Assembly: GCA_017999435.1 (NCBI GenBank)
Contig: JAGNLV010000004.1
Location: 434,001 to 498,000 of the forward strand
Length of the DNA: 64,000 bases
Direction: 5' to 3'
Origin: Candidatus Zixiibacteriota bacterium
Lineage (GTDB): Bacteria; Zixibacteria; MSB-5A5; GN15; FEB-12
A program made the translations under genes and the position numbers. The notes beneath the pieces are model-generated. The model had not been told where the DNA came from. It did no database searches and saw only the letters and a list, made by a program, of their open reading frames with translations. How positions within the stretch are numbered: position 1 is the stretch's first letter; each line of letters opens with the position of its first letter. This document shows, piece by piece, positions 1 to 7,251 of the stretch.

Positions 1-180
1 AATAAAGCTCCTATTTGTCAAGAACTAAATGACACTTAAATGACACAAAATATCATCATTGCTCCGAAATGAGACGTTAAGCCATTCCCTAACATCTACT
101 TGAAAGTACAGATTCGTCCCGGCATATGTGTACATATTGGCAGGGATTAGATCCGGAGAATCCCGATATTCTGGGTTATC
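1..180. other. AT-rich intergenic segment with a short direct repeat
   Basis: This stretch is clearly more AT-rich than the coding sequence that follows and holds no recognisable gene. The 9-base word AAATGACAC occurs at 27-35 and again at 38-46, so the two copies are 11 bases apart, about one helical turn. That arrangement would suit an operator or activator site for a gene to the left of the window, but no partner promoter can be assigned. The segment also lies downstream of the cytochrome operon, which ends at 181. Confidence 0.3.
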
Positions 181-1170
181 TTAGTCGATCACAAAGCGTT
201 GGACGCGACCACCGGCTCGCTCCAGAACGTAAAACGCGGTACCATTGAAGGCAATATCCCCAGGGTAGCGAAACTCCCCCGGCTTCAGGCCGAAACCGCC
301 GACGAACGCCAGAAACGCTCCGTTCGGACGGTACACCTTGACCACCTGCCGCAGACCGTCGGTCACCCAAACAGTCTTCTCCCCCGCCGTGTCGGTCATG
401 ACAGCGATGCCAGAGGGGAAGGACAGGTCGGCCCGGTCGACATCGTGGCCGGCAAAACCGCGGAGGTACCGGCCGGAGAGATCGAAGAGTTTCACGGCCG
501 GCTCGGCGTAGAGGTCGGTTACGTAGAGGGTGCTGTCATCGACGGTGAGGGCCATGATGGTGCGGAACGGGGACTGGGCGGGGTCATCGACGCCGATAGT
601 CCGCTCCAGGGCGAAAGTCTGATCAAGGATGAGCACCCCCGCGACGTCGCCGGCGGTCGCCACGATGGTGCGGTCGCCGGGTCCGAGGGCAACCGCCTGC
701 GGGCGGAGGGAGAGCGCCGTATCGCCCAGCAGGAGGTCGAGGCGGAGGCGTTCGAGCAGGGCGCCGCGAAAATCGAGCACGTCGAGACACTCGCTGTGGG
801 TGTCGATGAGGATGATCTCGCCGCGGCTGTTGACCACCAGGTCCCGCGGCTGCCCCTTTACGGCCCGCCCGCTCGCGGGGTCGGGGACGAAGTGGAGAAA
901 CGAGTACTTGGGCTGGAGGAGGGCGTCGTAGACGACGACGCGGTTGTTGCCGGCATCGGCGACGAACACTTCCTGCGCGTGGGGGTCGACGAAGAGGGCC
1001 ATGGGGCTGCGGAGCGGCTGGTCCCAGCCGTCATCGGCCGCCAGCGCGGTGATCGAGATGCGGGCGTTGAGCTCGTCGCCGGCGCTCTGCGCGCTCGCGG
1101 AGGGGGCGGCGCCCGCCAGGAGGGCGGCGAGGGCGGCGCCGGGCAGGCAAAGAAGGCGGTTACGGTTCAT
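181..1170 (-). CDS. Secreted NHL-repeat beta-propeller protein
   Basis: The predicted product has 329 residues with a signal peptide (MNRNRLL followed by an Ala/Leu-rich core ending near ASAQ). Successive blades carry the NHL pattern, for example SPMALFVDPHAQEVFVADAGNNRVVVYD near the start, FPSGIAVM...VWVTD...VKVYRPNG and FRYPGDIAFNGTAFYVLE near the end. The ATG at 1170 is chosen because it begins a clean signal peptide; upstream in-frame codons are the shadow of the next gene. It is the last gene of the cytochrome operon and overlaps its neighbour by 11 bases. NHL propellers are common partners of multiheme cytochromes in Geobacter-type electron-transfer clusters; a scaffold or docking role here is inference. 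Confidence 0.85.
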   Translation of the reverse strand: MNRNRLLCLPGAALAALLAGAAPSASAQSAGDELNARISITALAADDGWDQPLRSPMALFVDPHAQEVFVADAGNNRVVVYDALLQPKYSFLHFVPDPASGRAVKGQPRDLVVNSRGEIILIDTHSECLDVLDFRGALLERLRLDLLLGDTALSLRPQAVALGPGDRTIVATAGDVAGVLILDQTFALERTIGVDDPAQSPFRTIMALTVDDSTLYVTDLYAEPAVKLFDLSGRYLRGFAGHDVDRADLSFPSGIAVMTDTAGEKTVWVTDGLRQVVKVYRPNGAFLAFVGGFGLKPGEFRYPGDIAFNGTAFYVLERAGGRVQRFVID

Positions 1171-1756
1171 GGAACAGCCCGCCGATTTCGGCGACCGTTT
1201 TCTTGACCATCGCCAGAGCCAACTGGTCGGCGGAGCGGATGGCGCCGATGCCGAACACGATCTCGCCCTTGTCCCCGCGGCCGTTGTTCGCGGCCACCCA
1301 CACGGTTTCACCGGTCTTGCCGTCGAGCAGACGGCAGTTGTAGGAGACCGTGGGGACTACCCCGAGGAAGCGGTCGTCGCGCTGGTCGAACTCGAGCACC
1401 GATCCGACCAGGAGGTAGTCCAAACGGAGCAGGGCGCAGAGGCTGTCGATTTCGGCGCGCGTGATGCGGGTGGCGGAACGGATGCGGTACTGGCGGAGGC
1501 CGGCGTAGACGTCGCCGTGCTCGGCCAGGTCGATGCGGCCGAGACCGGCGAGGAGGGTCTGGAAGTGGGAGGTGACGATTTCGGCGGCGCTCTCGGTTCC
1601 GCTGAGGTTTTCAAACGGCAGAACCGCAACCCGGGCGCCGGCCGGGAGGAGTTCCTCGACGCGCGGGACGGCGGTCATCTGGGAGGCGCAGCCGCCCAGC
1701 ACAAGCATCAAGCCGGCGAGCAGGAGGCGAAAGAGTGCCACGGCGCTACCTCGCAA
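1160..1756 (-). CDS. CsgG/GNA1162-like outer-membrane lipoprotein (copy 1)
   Basis: The 198-residue product has a lipoprotein signal with lipobox LGGC, the lipidated Cys being residue 23. The core (ARVAVLPFENLSG, later LRLDYLLVGSVLEFD and KTGETVWVA) resembles the alpha/beta nucleotide-independent fold of the CsgG, LpoB and GNA1162 lipoproteins. It is a diverged paralogue of the next gene upstream (1746-2345), with which it overlaps by 11 bases, and shares its AVLPFENL / GVLTFANL strand. CsgG-type proteins can form outer-membrane secretion pores; whether this pair exports a cytochrome or merely stabilises the beta-barrel is unknown. Confidence 0.75.
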   Translation of the reverse strand: MRGSAVALFRLLLAGLMLVLGGCASQMTAVPRVEELLPAGARVAVLPFENLSGTESAAEIVTSHFQTLLAGLGRIDLAEHGDVYAGLRQYRIRSATRITRAEIDSLCALLRLDYLLVGSVLEFDQRDDRFLGVVPTVSYNCRLLDGKTGETVWVAANNGRGDKGEIVFGIGAIRSADQLALAMVKKTVAEIGGLFHEP

Positions 1757-2345
1757 TCTGTCCGAAGGCGCCGGCGACTTCCCGGCACACCTTGGTGGTC
1801 ATCTCCCCCAGCGTGTGGGTTTCGCCGAAGGAGAAGATGGGGAATTTGGGCCCCCCCTTGCGGCTGGTCTCGTAGGACCAGACGACCGCGCCGGTTTGGC
1901 AGTCGACAAAGCGGACGATGACGGCGACGAGGGGGAATTCAGTCTGGCCGGAGCGGACCATGCCGTACTGGGAGACGGCGCCGACGAAGATTCCCTCGAC
2001 CCCGGCGGCCTGGCCGAGCTGGAAGGCCTGTTCGCTCGTGAGGTCTTCGAGGGCGTTGGCAAAGTCTCCCTTGATCGTTTCGGACGCGGCCTTGTTGAAG
2101 TCGCCGGCGTTGGCGACGCTCACGGCGTCGAGCATGAGCAGCTCGGTGATGAAACTCGCAGTCACCTTCTCCGCGGCGTTCTGGTCGGAGGTGAGGTTGG
2201 CGAAGGTGAGGACGCCGACTTTGGAGTAGAAGCCCATGTCCGCTTCGCGGTTGACGTACAGGCGTCCCACGGTGCAGCCCGCCGCCAAGGCGAGGAAGGC
2301 AGCGCCGACGAGCAGACGGACGAATGTGGAAATAGTGCGGTTCAT
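1746..2345 (-). CDS. CsgG/GNA1162-like outer-membrane lipoprotein (copy 2)
   Basis: The 199-residue product begins with a lipoprotein signal whose lipobox is LAAGC (Cys24). It then shows the family core KVGVLTFANLTSDQNAAE, a central helix-rich part (EQAFQLGQAAGVEGIFVGAVSQYG) and a final strand DCQTGAVVWSYETS. The layout matches the GNA1162/CsgG-like lipoprotein family and the adjacent paralogue. The start at 2345 overlaps the stop of the beta-barrel gene by four bases (ATGA), which implies translational coupling and a shared job with the barrel protein. Confidence 0.75.
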   Translation of the reverse strand: MNRTISTFVRLLVGAAFLALAAGCTVGRLYVNREADMGFYSKVGVLTFANLTSDQNAAEKVTASFITELLMLDAVSVANAGDFNKAASETIKGDFANALEDLTSEQAFQLGQAAGVEGIFVGAVSQYGMVRSGQTEFPLVAVIVRFVDCQTGAVVWSYETSRKGGPKFPIFSFGETHTLGEMTTKVCREVAGAFGQIAR

Positions 2346-4141
2346 ATTTGGAGTGTCACCACCGTTTGAAACGATTCATCCACGGTTTGGAGACCGCCGG
2401 TATTATCGGTCTCGTTTCGGATATAGGCAAGCGAGAGTGTCGTGCGCGGGGACAGGTACATGATGAGCTGGCCGTTGACGGTCGCGGGCCGCTGGTCGAC
2501 CTCGGCCACGCCGCCGGGCAGCGAAATCGCGCGCTCCCGACTCTCGCGCCGCCGGTTGTAGGAGGCGTAGACGCTGAACGCCCGGCGGAACGAGTAGCTC
2601 ATGTAGCCGGTGAGGGAGGTCGTGCGGGACTCGACGGCGCCGGTGTAGGTGCTGCGAATCACCGTGAGGTTCATATTCAAATTGTCGCGCGGGATGTAGG
2701 TGAGCCCGGCGTTGTAGTTCTGCGAGAAGGCGGAGCCCAGTTTCAGCACGCCGCCCTCGGACAGCGCCGTCACCGTAAACCGTCCCTCAAGCCGGCGGCT
2801 GAAATCCACCCGGGCGTCGAGCGAACGAGTGAACTGGTAGCGCCGGTTGGGATCAACCGGGTCGCTGTTGCGGGTGAGCGACAGGTCCAGGTAGGTGCGG
2901 ATGTACGGGAGGGGCTTGAAATTCAGCGCCGCGTTGTAGGTGTCGAGGACGTAGTCGCCGTCGTCGGCCAGCCCCACCACGTCCCCCTCGCCGTCGAGCA
3001 CGCTCTCGGTGCGCTCGGACTGCTGGAAGATCGTCCGGTTGAAAGTGAGGCGGGTGTCGACGCCGCCCCGCAGGTAGCGCGTCGCTGTGGCGCCGACGTT
3101 GACATACTCGGTGACAGCGTAGGCGCCCGACTGCCCGCTGATCTGGTACCCCTTGCCGACAAAGCCGGTGAGGTAGCTGGAGGGCGTGTATTCGGCGCGG
3201 GCGGCGAAATTCTGGTCATCGGCGTCAAACTCGGCGGCATTCGCGGTCGAGCGTGTGAAGCGGCCCGACCAGGAGGCGGCCGCGGTCACGTCGGCCAGCG
3301 CCGTCACCGAGACCAGGGCGGAGGCGGAGTGGGTGCGGGAGTCCTGCGCCAAGGCCCCCGCGCTCTCCCTCCGCGTGTCGTAGTAGTTGTAGGTGGCCGA
3401 GAGGTAGGCAAGCTCGGGCCAGGAGCGGCCGGCCCCGAGCGTGCCGGACCAGGTTTCGGTGGTCGAGGAAATCCCGCCGGGGAGCGTGCTCCGGCGGGCA
3501 AGGTTGTTGTAGTTGGCGCGCACGTTCAGCGGCCCCCGCGCGTAGCCGCTCTCGACCACCCAGTTGCGGCTGAGCCCGCCGAACTGCGGGACCTCCTCCC
3601 GATCGTAGTTCTTCACGCGCGAGTAGACCACCGCGAGAGTCGGCAGGTTCTCGTACGCGACCGCGGCGGTCGCGCGCCAGTCGCGGTAGTAGACGTCGAA
3701 CGCGTCCCCGGTCGCGATCGACTGCGACCGGCGCGTGTACGGCGAATAGCGGGCCGTCAGCGTGTAGCCGTAACTCTTTAGATCGAGGTAATAGATCGGC
3801 TGATACTCGGCGTGTTCGAGAAAGGGGTATTCGCGGCGCTGGAGGTTGGCTGTGAGCCGGAGGAGGTTCTTCGTAAACAGCTCGTCCTCGTAGGACAGGA
3901 GGAGCGATTCGCGCGTGACGTTGTCGGACTGCCCGACCACGGCGGTGTCGGCGACGAGTTCGCCGCCGAGAGAATCCGCCCGAACATCGAGCGCTTCCTG
4001 CCTGAGGTGTTCCCAGGAGAGGCTGGCGTTGCCGAACAGGCGCTGTGCGCGCACCGCGGCAGCGTCCCATCCCGGCGGCAGCAGAATGGCGGCCGACAGC
4101 AGCAGCGACGAGCGCAGAAGACGGCGACGGAGGAGGGGCAT
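2342..4141 (-). CDS. Outer-membrane beta-barrel protein of the cytochrome operon
   Basis: The product has 599 residues with an N-terminal signal peptide (MPLLRRRLLRSSLLLSAAILL). The body is a long run of alternating amphipathic strands rich in Tyr, Arg and Thr with short turns, such as SYGYTLTARYSPY, LTGYMSYSFRRAFSVYASYN and TTLSLAYIRNE, and it ends in a hydrophobic strand (FQTVVTLQI), a typical signal for barrel insertion. The size would allow roughly 24-28 strands, comparable with the MtrB/PioB porins that sheathe decaheme cytochromes, although I see no direct sequence signature of that family. The start is fixed by a TGATG junction with the upstream cytochrome gene. Inferred role: conduit for one of the neighbouring six-heme cytochromes. 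Confidence 0.8.
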   Translation of the reverse strand: MPLLRRRLLRSSLLLSAAILLPPGWDAAAVRAQRLFGNASLSWEHLRQEALDVRADSLGGELVADTAVVGQSDNVTRESLLLSYEDELFTKNLLRLTANLQRREYPFLEHAEYQPIYYLDLKSYGYTLTARYSPYTRRSQSIATGDAFDVYYRDWRATAAVAYENLPTLAVVYSRVKNYDREEVPQFGGLSRNWVVESGYARGPLNVRANYNNLARRSTLPGGISSTTETWSGTLGAGRSWPELAYLSATYNYYDTRRESAGALAQDSRTHSASALVSVTALADVTAAASWSGRFTRSTANAAEFDADDQNFAARAEYTPSSYLTGFVGKGYQISGQSGAYAVTEYVNVGATATRYLRGGVDTRLTFNRTIFQQSERTESVLDGEGDVVGLADDGDYVLDTYNAALNFKPLPYIRTYLDLSLTRNSDPVDPNRRYQFTRSLDARVDFSRRLEGRFTVTALSEGGVLKLGSAFSQNYNAGLTYIPRDNLNMNLTVIRSTYTGAVESRTTSLTGYMSYSFRRAFSVYASYNRRRESRERAISLPGGVAEVDQRPATVNGQLIMYLSPRTTLSLAYIRNETDNTGGLQTVDESFQTVVTLQI

Positions 4142-5283
4142 CAGAAGTCCCCCGGCGCCGGCCCACCCGGAGCGCTGCCGGGGGCGGGGTTGTGCACGTT
4201 GTGGGAAGTGGGGCTCGAGTAGTCGCGGCCGTGGCAATCGTAACAGTGCGTGACATCGCCGGCCGCGTGGGCCGGGACGTTCGACGGCAGCGGACTGAGG
4301 ATGAGCCCCTCGACCGAGGCCGAGCCGCCCGGGCTGTCCGAGGCCGGGTGACAACCGAGACAGAAGCGGCGGACCTGGGCGTTGTCGGTTTTGATGTCGG
4401 TCAGCCCGTACCAGCCGGGACGCTGGTCGGAGAGCAGGTAGTGGTTGCCGCCGAGACCGCCGTAGCCCTCGGAACCGTGCGGGTTGTGGCAATCGTAGCA
4501 GGGGAGGCGCGCGCCGGAGGGCACGTAGCCGCCGCCGGATCTCACGCCGTGACCGCTCATGCGGCCGGGGTTGATCGAGCGGTCATAGTAGTCGGCGATC
4601 GTGCGCGCGGTATCGTCCATCGCCACCGGGCCGTCGAGACTGTGACAGTTCAGGCACAGGCTGTAGTCGGCCGGCAGCAGGCCGACGTCGCTCCCGACGA
4701 TCCCGTTGTAAGTCGTGTCGAGCATGTCGTGAAGGTTGCCCGACCCGTGCACGGCGTGGCAGTTGGCGCAGGAACCGTCGCCGTAGAAGTCCTTGATCGG
4801 CATATCGGGATCGGCGAAGTGGGGCGAGTACCGGGGGTCTTCCCAGATGATGCGTCCGGGCCAGCGCACGCGGTGCTCGACGCCGGGCACGCGCCCGCCG
4901 CCGCTGCCGAATTCGAAATAGCCGGGATCATCGGAGCCGAGCGGCAGGCGGTCGGACTCCTGGGCCGGATAGCCCGAGGTGGCGCCGGTGGGACGGTCGG
5001 CATGGCAACCGCCGGCGGAGGCGGCGAAACAGAGGCGGTTGGCGTTCGGCTCGAAGAGGCCGTAGTCGTTGCCGGCGGCCGGATCGTGGCTGGTGTGGCA
5101 CTGGGCGCAACTGCCGCGCGGGAGCTCGGTCAGGCGCCAGACACCTGTAGCCTCCGAGCCGTGGGGCGAAGCGCGGTAGTGGCCGTTGTCGGCCCGGAGC
5201 GCGGCGGCCGCCAGCAGCGAACCGGCAGCGGCCGCGACAAGGGCGGCGCGCAGGCGAGGGGTCGGGCGAAATGCTCTCGTCAT
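4141..5283 (-). CDS. Secreted multiheme c-type cytochrome (six CXXCH)
   Basis: The 380-residue product has a signal peptide ending near residue 31. Six canonical heme-binding motifs are visible: CAQCH, CANCH, CLNCH, CYDCH, CLGCH and CYDCH. An extra C-X7-CH element (C85 to C93-H94) lies between the first and second and might bind a seventh heme in a non-canonical way. Many other His residues could act as distal ligands. The protein is periplasmic or exported. The ATG at 5283 gives the signal peptide; the reading frame continues further upstream but only as the shadow of the next gene. It is coupled to the barrel gene by a one-base overlap, so the two products probably work together. Confidence 0.88.
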   Translation of the reverse strand: MTRAFRPTPRLRAALVAAAAGSLLAAAALRADNGHYRASPHGSEATGVWRLTELPRGSCAQCHTSHDPAAGNDYGLFEPNANRLCFAASAGGCHADRPTGATSGYPAQESDRLPLGSDDPGYFEFGSGGGRVPGVEHRVRWPGRIIWEDPRYSPHFADPDMPIKDFYGDGSCANCHAVHGSGNLHDMLDTTYNGIVGSDVGLLPADYSLCLNCHSLDGPVAMDDTARTIADYYDRSINPGRMSGHGVRSGGGYVPSGARLPCYDCHNPHGSEGYGGLGGNHYLLSDQRPGWYGLTDIKTDNAQVRRFCLGCHPASDSPGGSASVEGLILSPLPSNVPAHAAGDVTHCYDCHGRDYSSPTSHNVHNPAPGSAPGGPAPGDF

Positions 5284-5300
5284 ACTTGCTCCGCAACCTC

Positions 5301-6272
5301 TCACTGATTGTGGCATTGCTGGCACCCGGCGAGATGGCCCTCGCCGCCTTCCCGGTAGGGCCACCGCAGCCCGTACTCGAACGGCCCGCCGTGCGGACGG
5401 TGGCAACTGATGCACACGACTTCATTGGAGGCGGCCGCTTCCCGGGCGCTCACGTAGTCGTCGGCCGCGGGCGCTTCGAAAGGGACGCGCGGGATGCCCG
5501 CCGAGGCGCCTCCGGCCGGCGGGAAGCCGTCGCCGATACCGGCCGTCCAGTGCGCCGGGTCGGTGTGGCGGTCGGTGAAATACGCGTCGAGCGCGATGTC
5601 GCTCGGGTGGCCGGTGAAATGAGCGGGCGGAACGCCGGCGTTGTCCGCCCGCGCCTGATCGTGGCAGGCGAGACACCACGCCGAGGAGTTCTGCCGGTAG
5701 GCGATGTTGTCGCGCTCGTAGGCGGCAACGGTCGCCGCCGCGCTCGGCGGATCCCCCGGCTGAAACCGCGAAAAGACATCGCCGCCGTCGACCAGCACGA
5801 TCGAATCCCCCCGGTCGGCGGGGTCGAAGCGCAGGTTGCGGTAGTTCGAGTTGCCGTGGACCGCGTGGCAGTGAGCGCAGGTGAGGTCGACCAGTTCGGC
5901 CGAGGTTTGGAGCGGGGCGAGCGTGGGAATCCCGAGATTGTGGCCGCCGCGGTTGTCGGCGCCCAAAAGACCGAACCAGCCGCCCGCGCTCTCCCCGGAG
6001 GGCGTGCCCTGGTACATCTGGACGGGGCTCTGGACATCGGGGGCGGTCGGATTGCTCCCGTCGTGGCACGACAGACACAGCTCGTTGATCGAGCTTTTCA
6101 GCAGGAGGACCGAGTACGGTCCGCCGGCGACCGGTTCCCCCTGTTCAGAGGAGTGCTGCAGGTGGCAGTCCTGGCACATCAGGCTCTCCCCCGTGTGCCA
6201 CTGGCCCGCGGCCGCGGCCAGGGGAAGAAGGACGGCGATGGCGCAGACAGTAACTCGCATGGCCGTTCTCAC
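5301..6272 (-). CDS. Secreted hexaheme c-type cytochrome
   Basis: The 323-residue product has a short signal peptide (core VTVCAIAVLLPLAAAAGQ). Six CXXCH motifs are present: CQDCH, CLSCH, CAHCH, CLACH, CISCH and CQQCH, the last only three residues from the C terminus. Spacing is wide and irregular, unlike the paired motifs of the giant cytochrome upstream, and resembles the other six-heme protein in this operon. Translation can start at the GTG at 6272, which overlaps the previous stop (GTGA), or at the ATG at 6260; the first fits the coupled layout. Likely role: electron carrier of the periplasm or outer membrane. Confidence 0.87.
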   Translation of the reverse strand: MRTAMRVTVCAIAVLLPLAAAAGQWHTGESLMCQDCHLQHSSEQGEPVAGGPYSVLLLKSSINELCLSCHDGSNPTAPDVQSPVQMYQGTPSGESAGGWFGLLGADNRGGHNLGIPTLAPLQTSAELVDLTCAHCHAVHGNSNYRNLRFDPADRGDSIVLVDGGDVFSRFQPGDPPSAAATVAAYERDNIAYRQNSSAWCLACHDQARADNAGVPPAHFTGHPSDIALDAYFTDRHTDPAHWTAGIGDGFPPAGGASAGIPRVPFEAPAADDYVSAREAAASNEVVCISCHRPHGGPFEYGLRWPYREGGEGHLAGCQQCHNQ

Positions 6273-7231
6273 TGCACGCGGTAGAAGAGGGCGCGCCCGA
6301 ACTCGTCGAGGACGAGCACGCGGTTATCGATGGTGGTGGTCATCGCGGCCGGCCGAAAGAGCGGCTGGGGAAAGGGCACGGCGGCGACCGCGCCGCCGGC
6401 GGGATCGAAGATGCGGAAGGCGGCCGCGGTGCGGTCGGCCACCCAGATCAGGCTGCGGCTGTCGGCCGTGCCGCCGGCGGCCTCCCAGCCGCGCTCCTCG
6501 CCGGGGCTGCTCCAGCCGAAATACAGGAGGAATTTCCCCTCGGCGGAGAAAAGCTGGGCCGGGTAGTTCTTCTCGTCGGTCACCACGAACCGGCCGTCGG
6601 CCAGCGGCACGAGCGCGCTCGGGACCAGGACTTTCCCCTTGCCCGAACCGTGGGGAACCGCGATCCCCTGATAGCCCCAGCTCTCGTCGAAGCGCAGAAC
6701 CTCCCCCGTCTTCCGGTCGAGCGCCAGCCAGCCGCGCTCGGGGGTGCGGAGGAGCTGGTCCAGCCGGCGGTGCGGTTCGAGAACCGGCGCGAGATCGGCT
6801 ATTGAGTCGAGTTCGGCCGGGTTGTCGCGGATCAGCCGCAGGATGCGCAGATCAGCTGTGCGGGTGAAGACGAGTTCATTTTCGCCGGTGAAAGCCACCG
6901 CGAGCGGGCGGCCCAGGTCGACGGCGCCGCCGGCCGACCAGAGCGGGCGGCCGAAGTAGTCGATGACGGCGATCCGGTTGGCCTGGGGATCGGCCACCGC
7001 GATCTGCTCGCCGCTCGGCGACACGGCGAGCGAGCTGGGGCGTTCGAGGCGAAGGCCGTCGGCCGCAATGACAATCTCGCCGTCGAGCGTCTGGGCGGAG
7101 ACGGCCGCGGCGAACAGGAACACGGCGCTAAGGGCGGCCGCACCAATCGCCGGCCCTCGCCGACACCGGGCGCGCGGCGATGAACTGCCGGCGAGCCCCT
7201 GTGCTTCCGTGTCGATTCGTTTCCGCTCCAT
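6269..7231 (-). CDS. Secreted NHL-repeat beta-propeller protein (second copy)
   Basis: The 320-residue product has an N-terminal signal or anchor (hydrophobic core IGAAALSAVFLFAAAVSAQ) and propeller blades such as RPSSLAVSPSGEQIAVADPQANRIAVIDYFGRPLW and SRSLIWVADRTAAAFRIFD. The fold class matches the NHL protein that ends the operon, but the two are only distantly alike, so the operon carries two different propellers. The ATG at 7231 is chosen because it directly precedes the hydrophobic signal. The gene sits between the giant cytochrome and the hexaheme cytochrome, which supports a role in organising cytochromes at the envelope. Confidence 0.82.
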   Translation of the reverse strand: MERKRIDTEAQGLAGSSSPRARCRRGPAIGAAALSAVFLFAAAVSAQTLDGEIVIAADGLRLERPSSLAVSPSGEQIAVADPQANRIAVIDYFGRPLWSAGGAVDLGRPLAVAFTGENELVFTRTADLRILRLIRDNPAELDSIADLAPVLEPHRRLDQLLRTPERGWLALDRKTGEVLRFDESWGYQGIAVPHGSGKGKVLVPSALVPLADGRFVVTDEKNYPAQLFSAEGKFLLYFGWSSPGEERGWEAAGGTADSRSLIWVADRTAAAFRIFDPAGGAVAAVPFPQPLFRPAAMTTTIDNRVLVLDEFGRALFYRVQ

Positions 7232-7251
7232 GGTCGTCACCCCGGCCGCCC

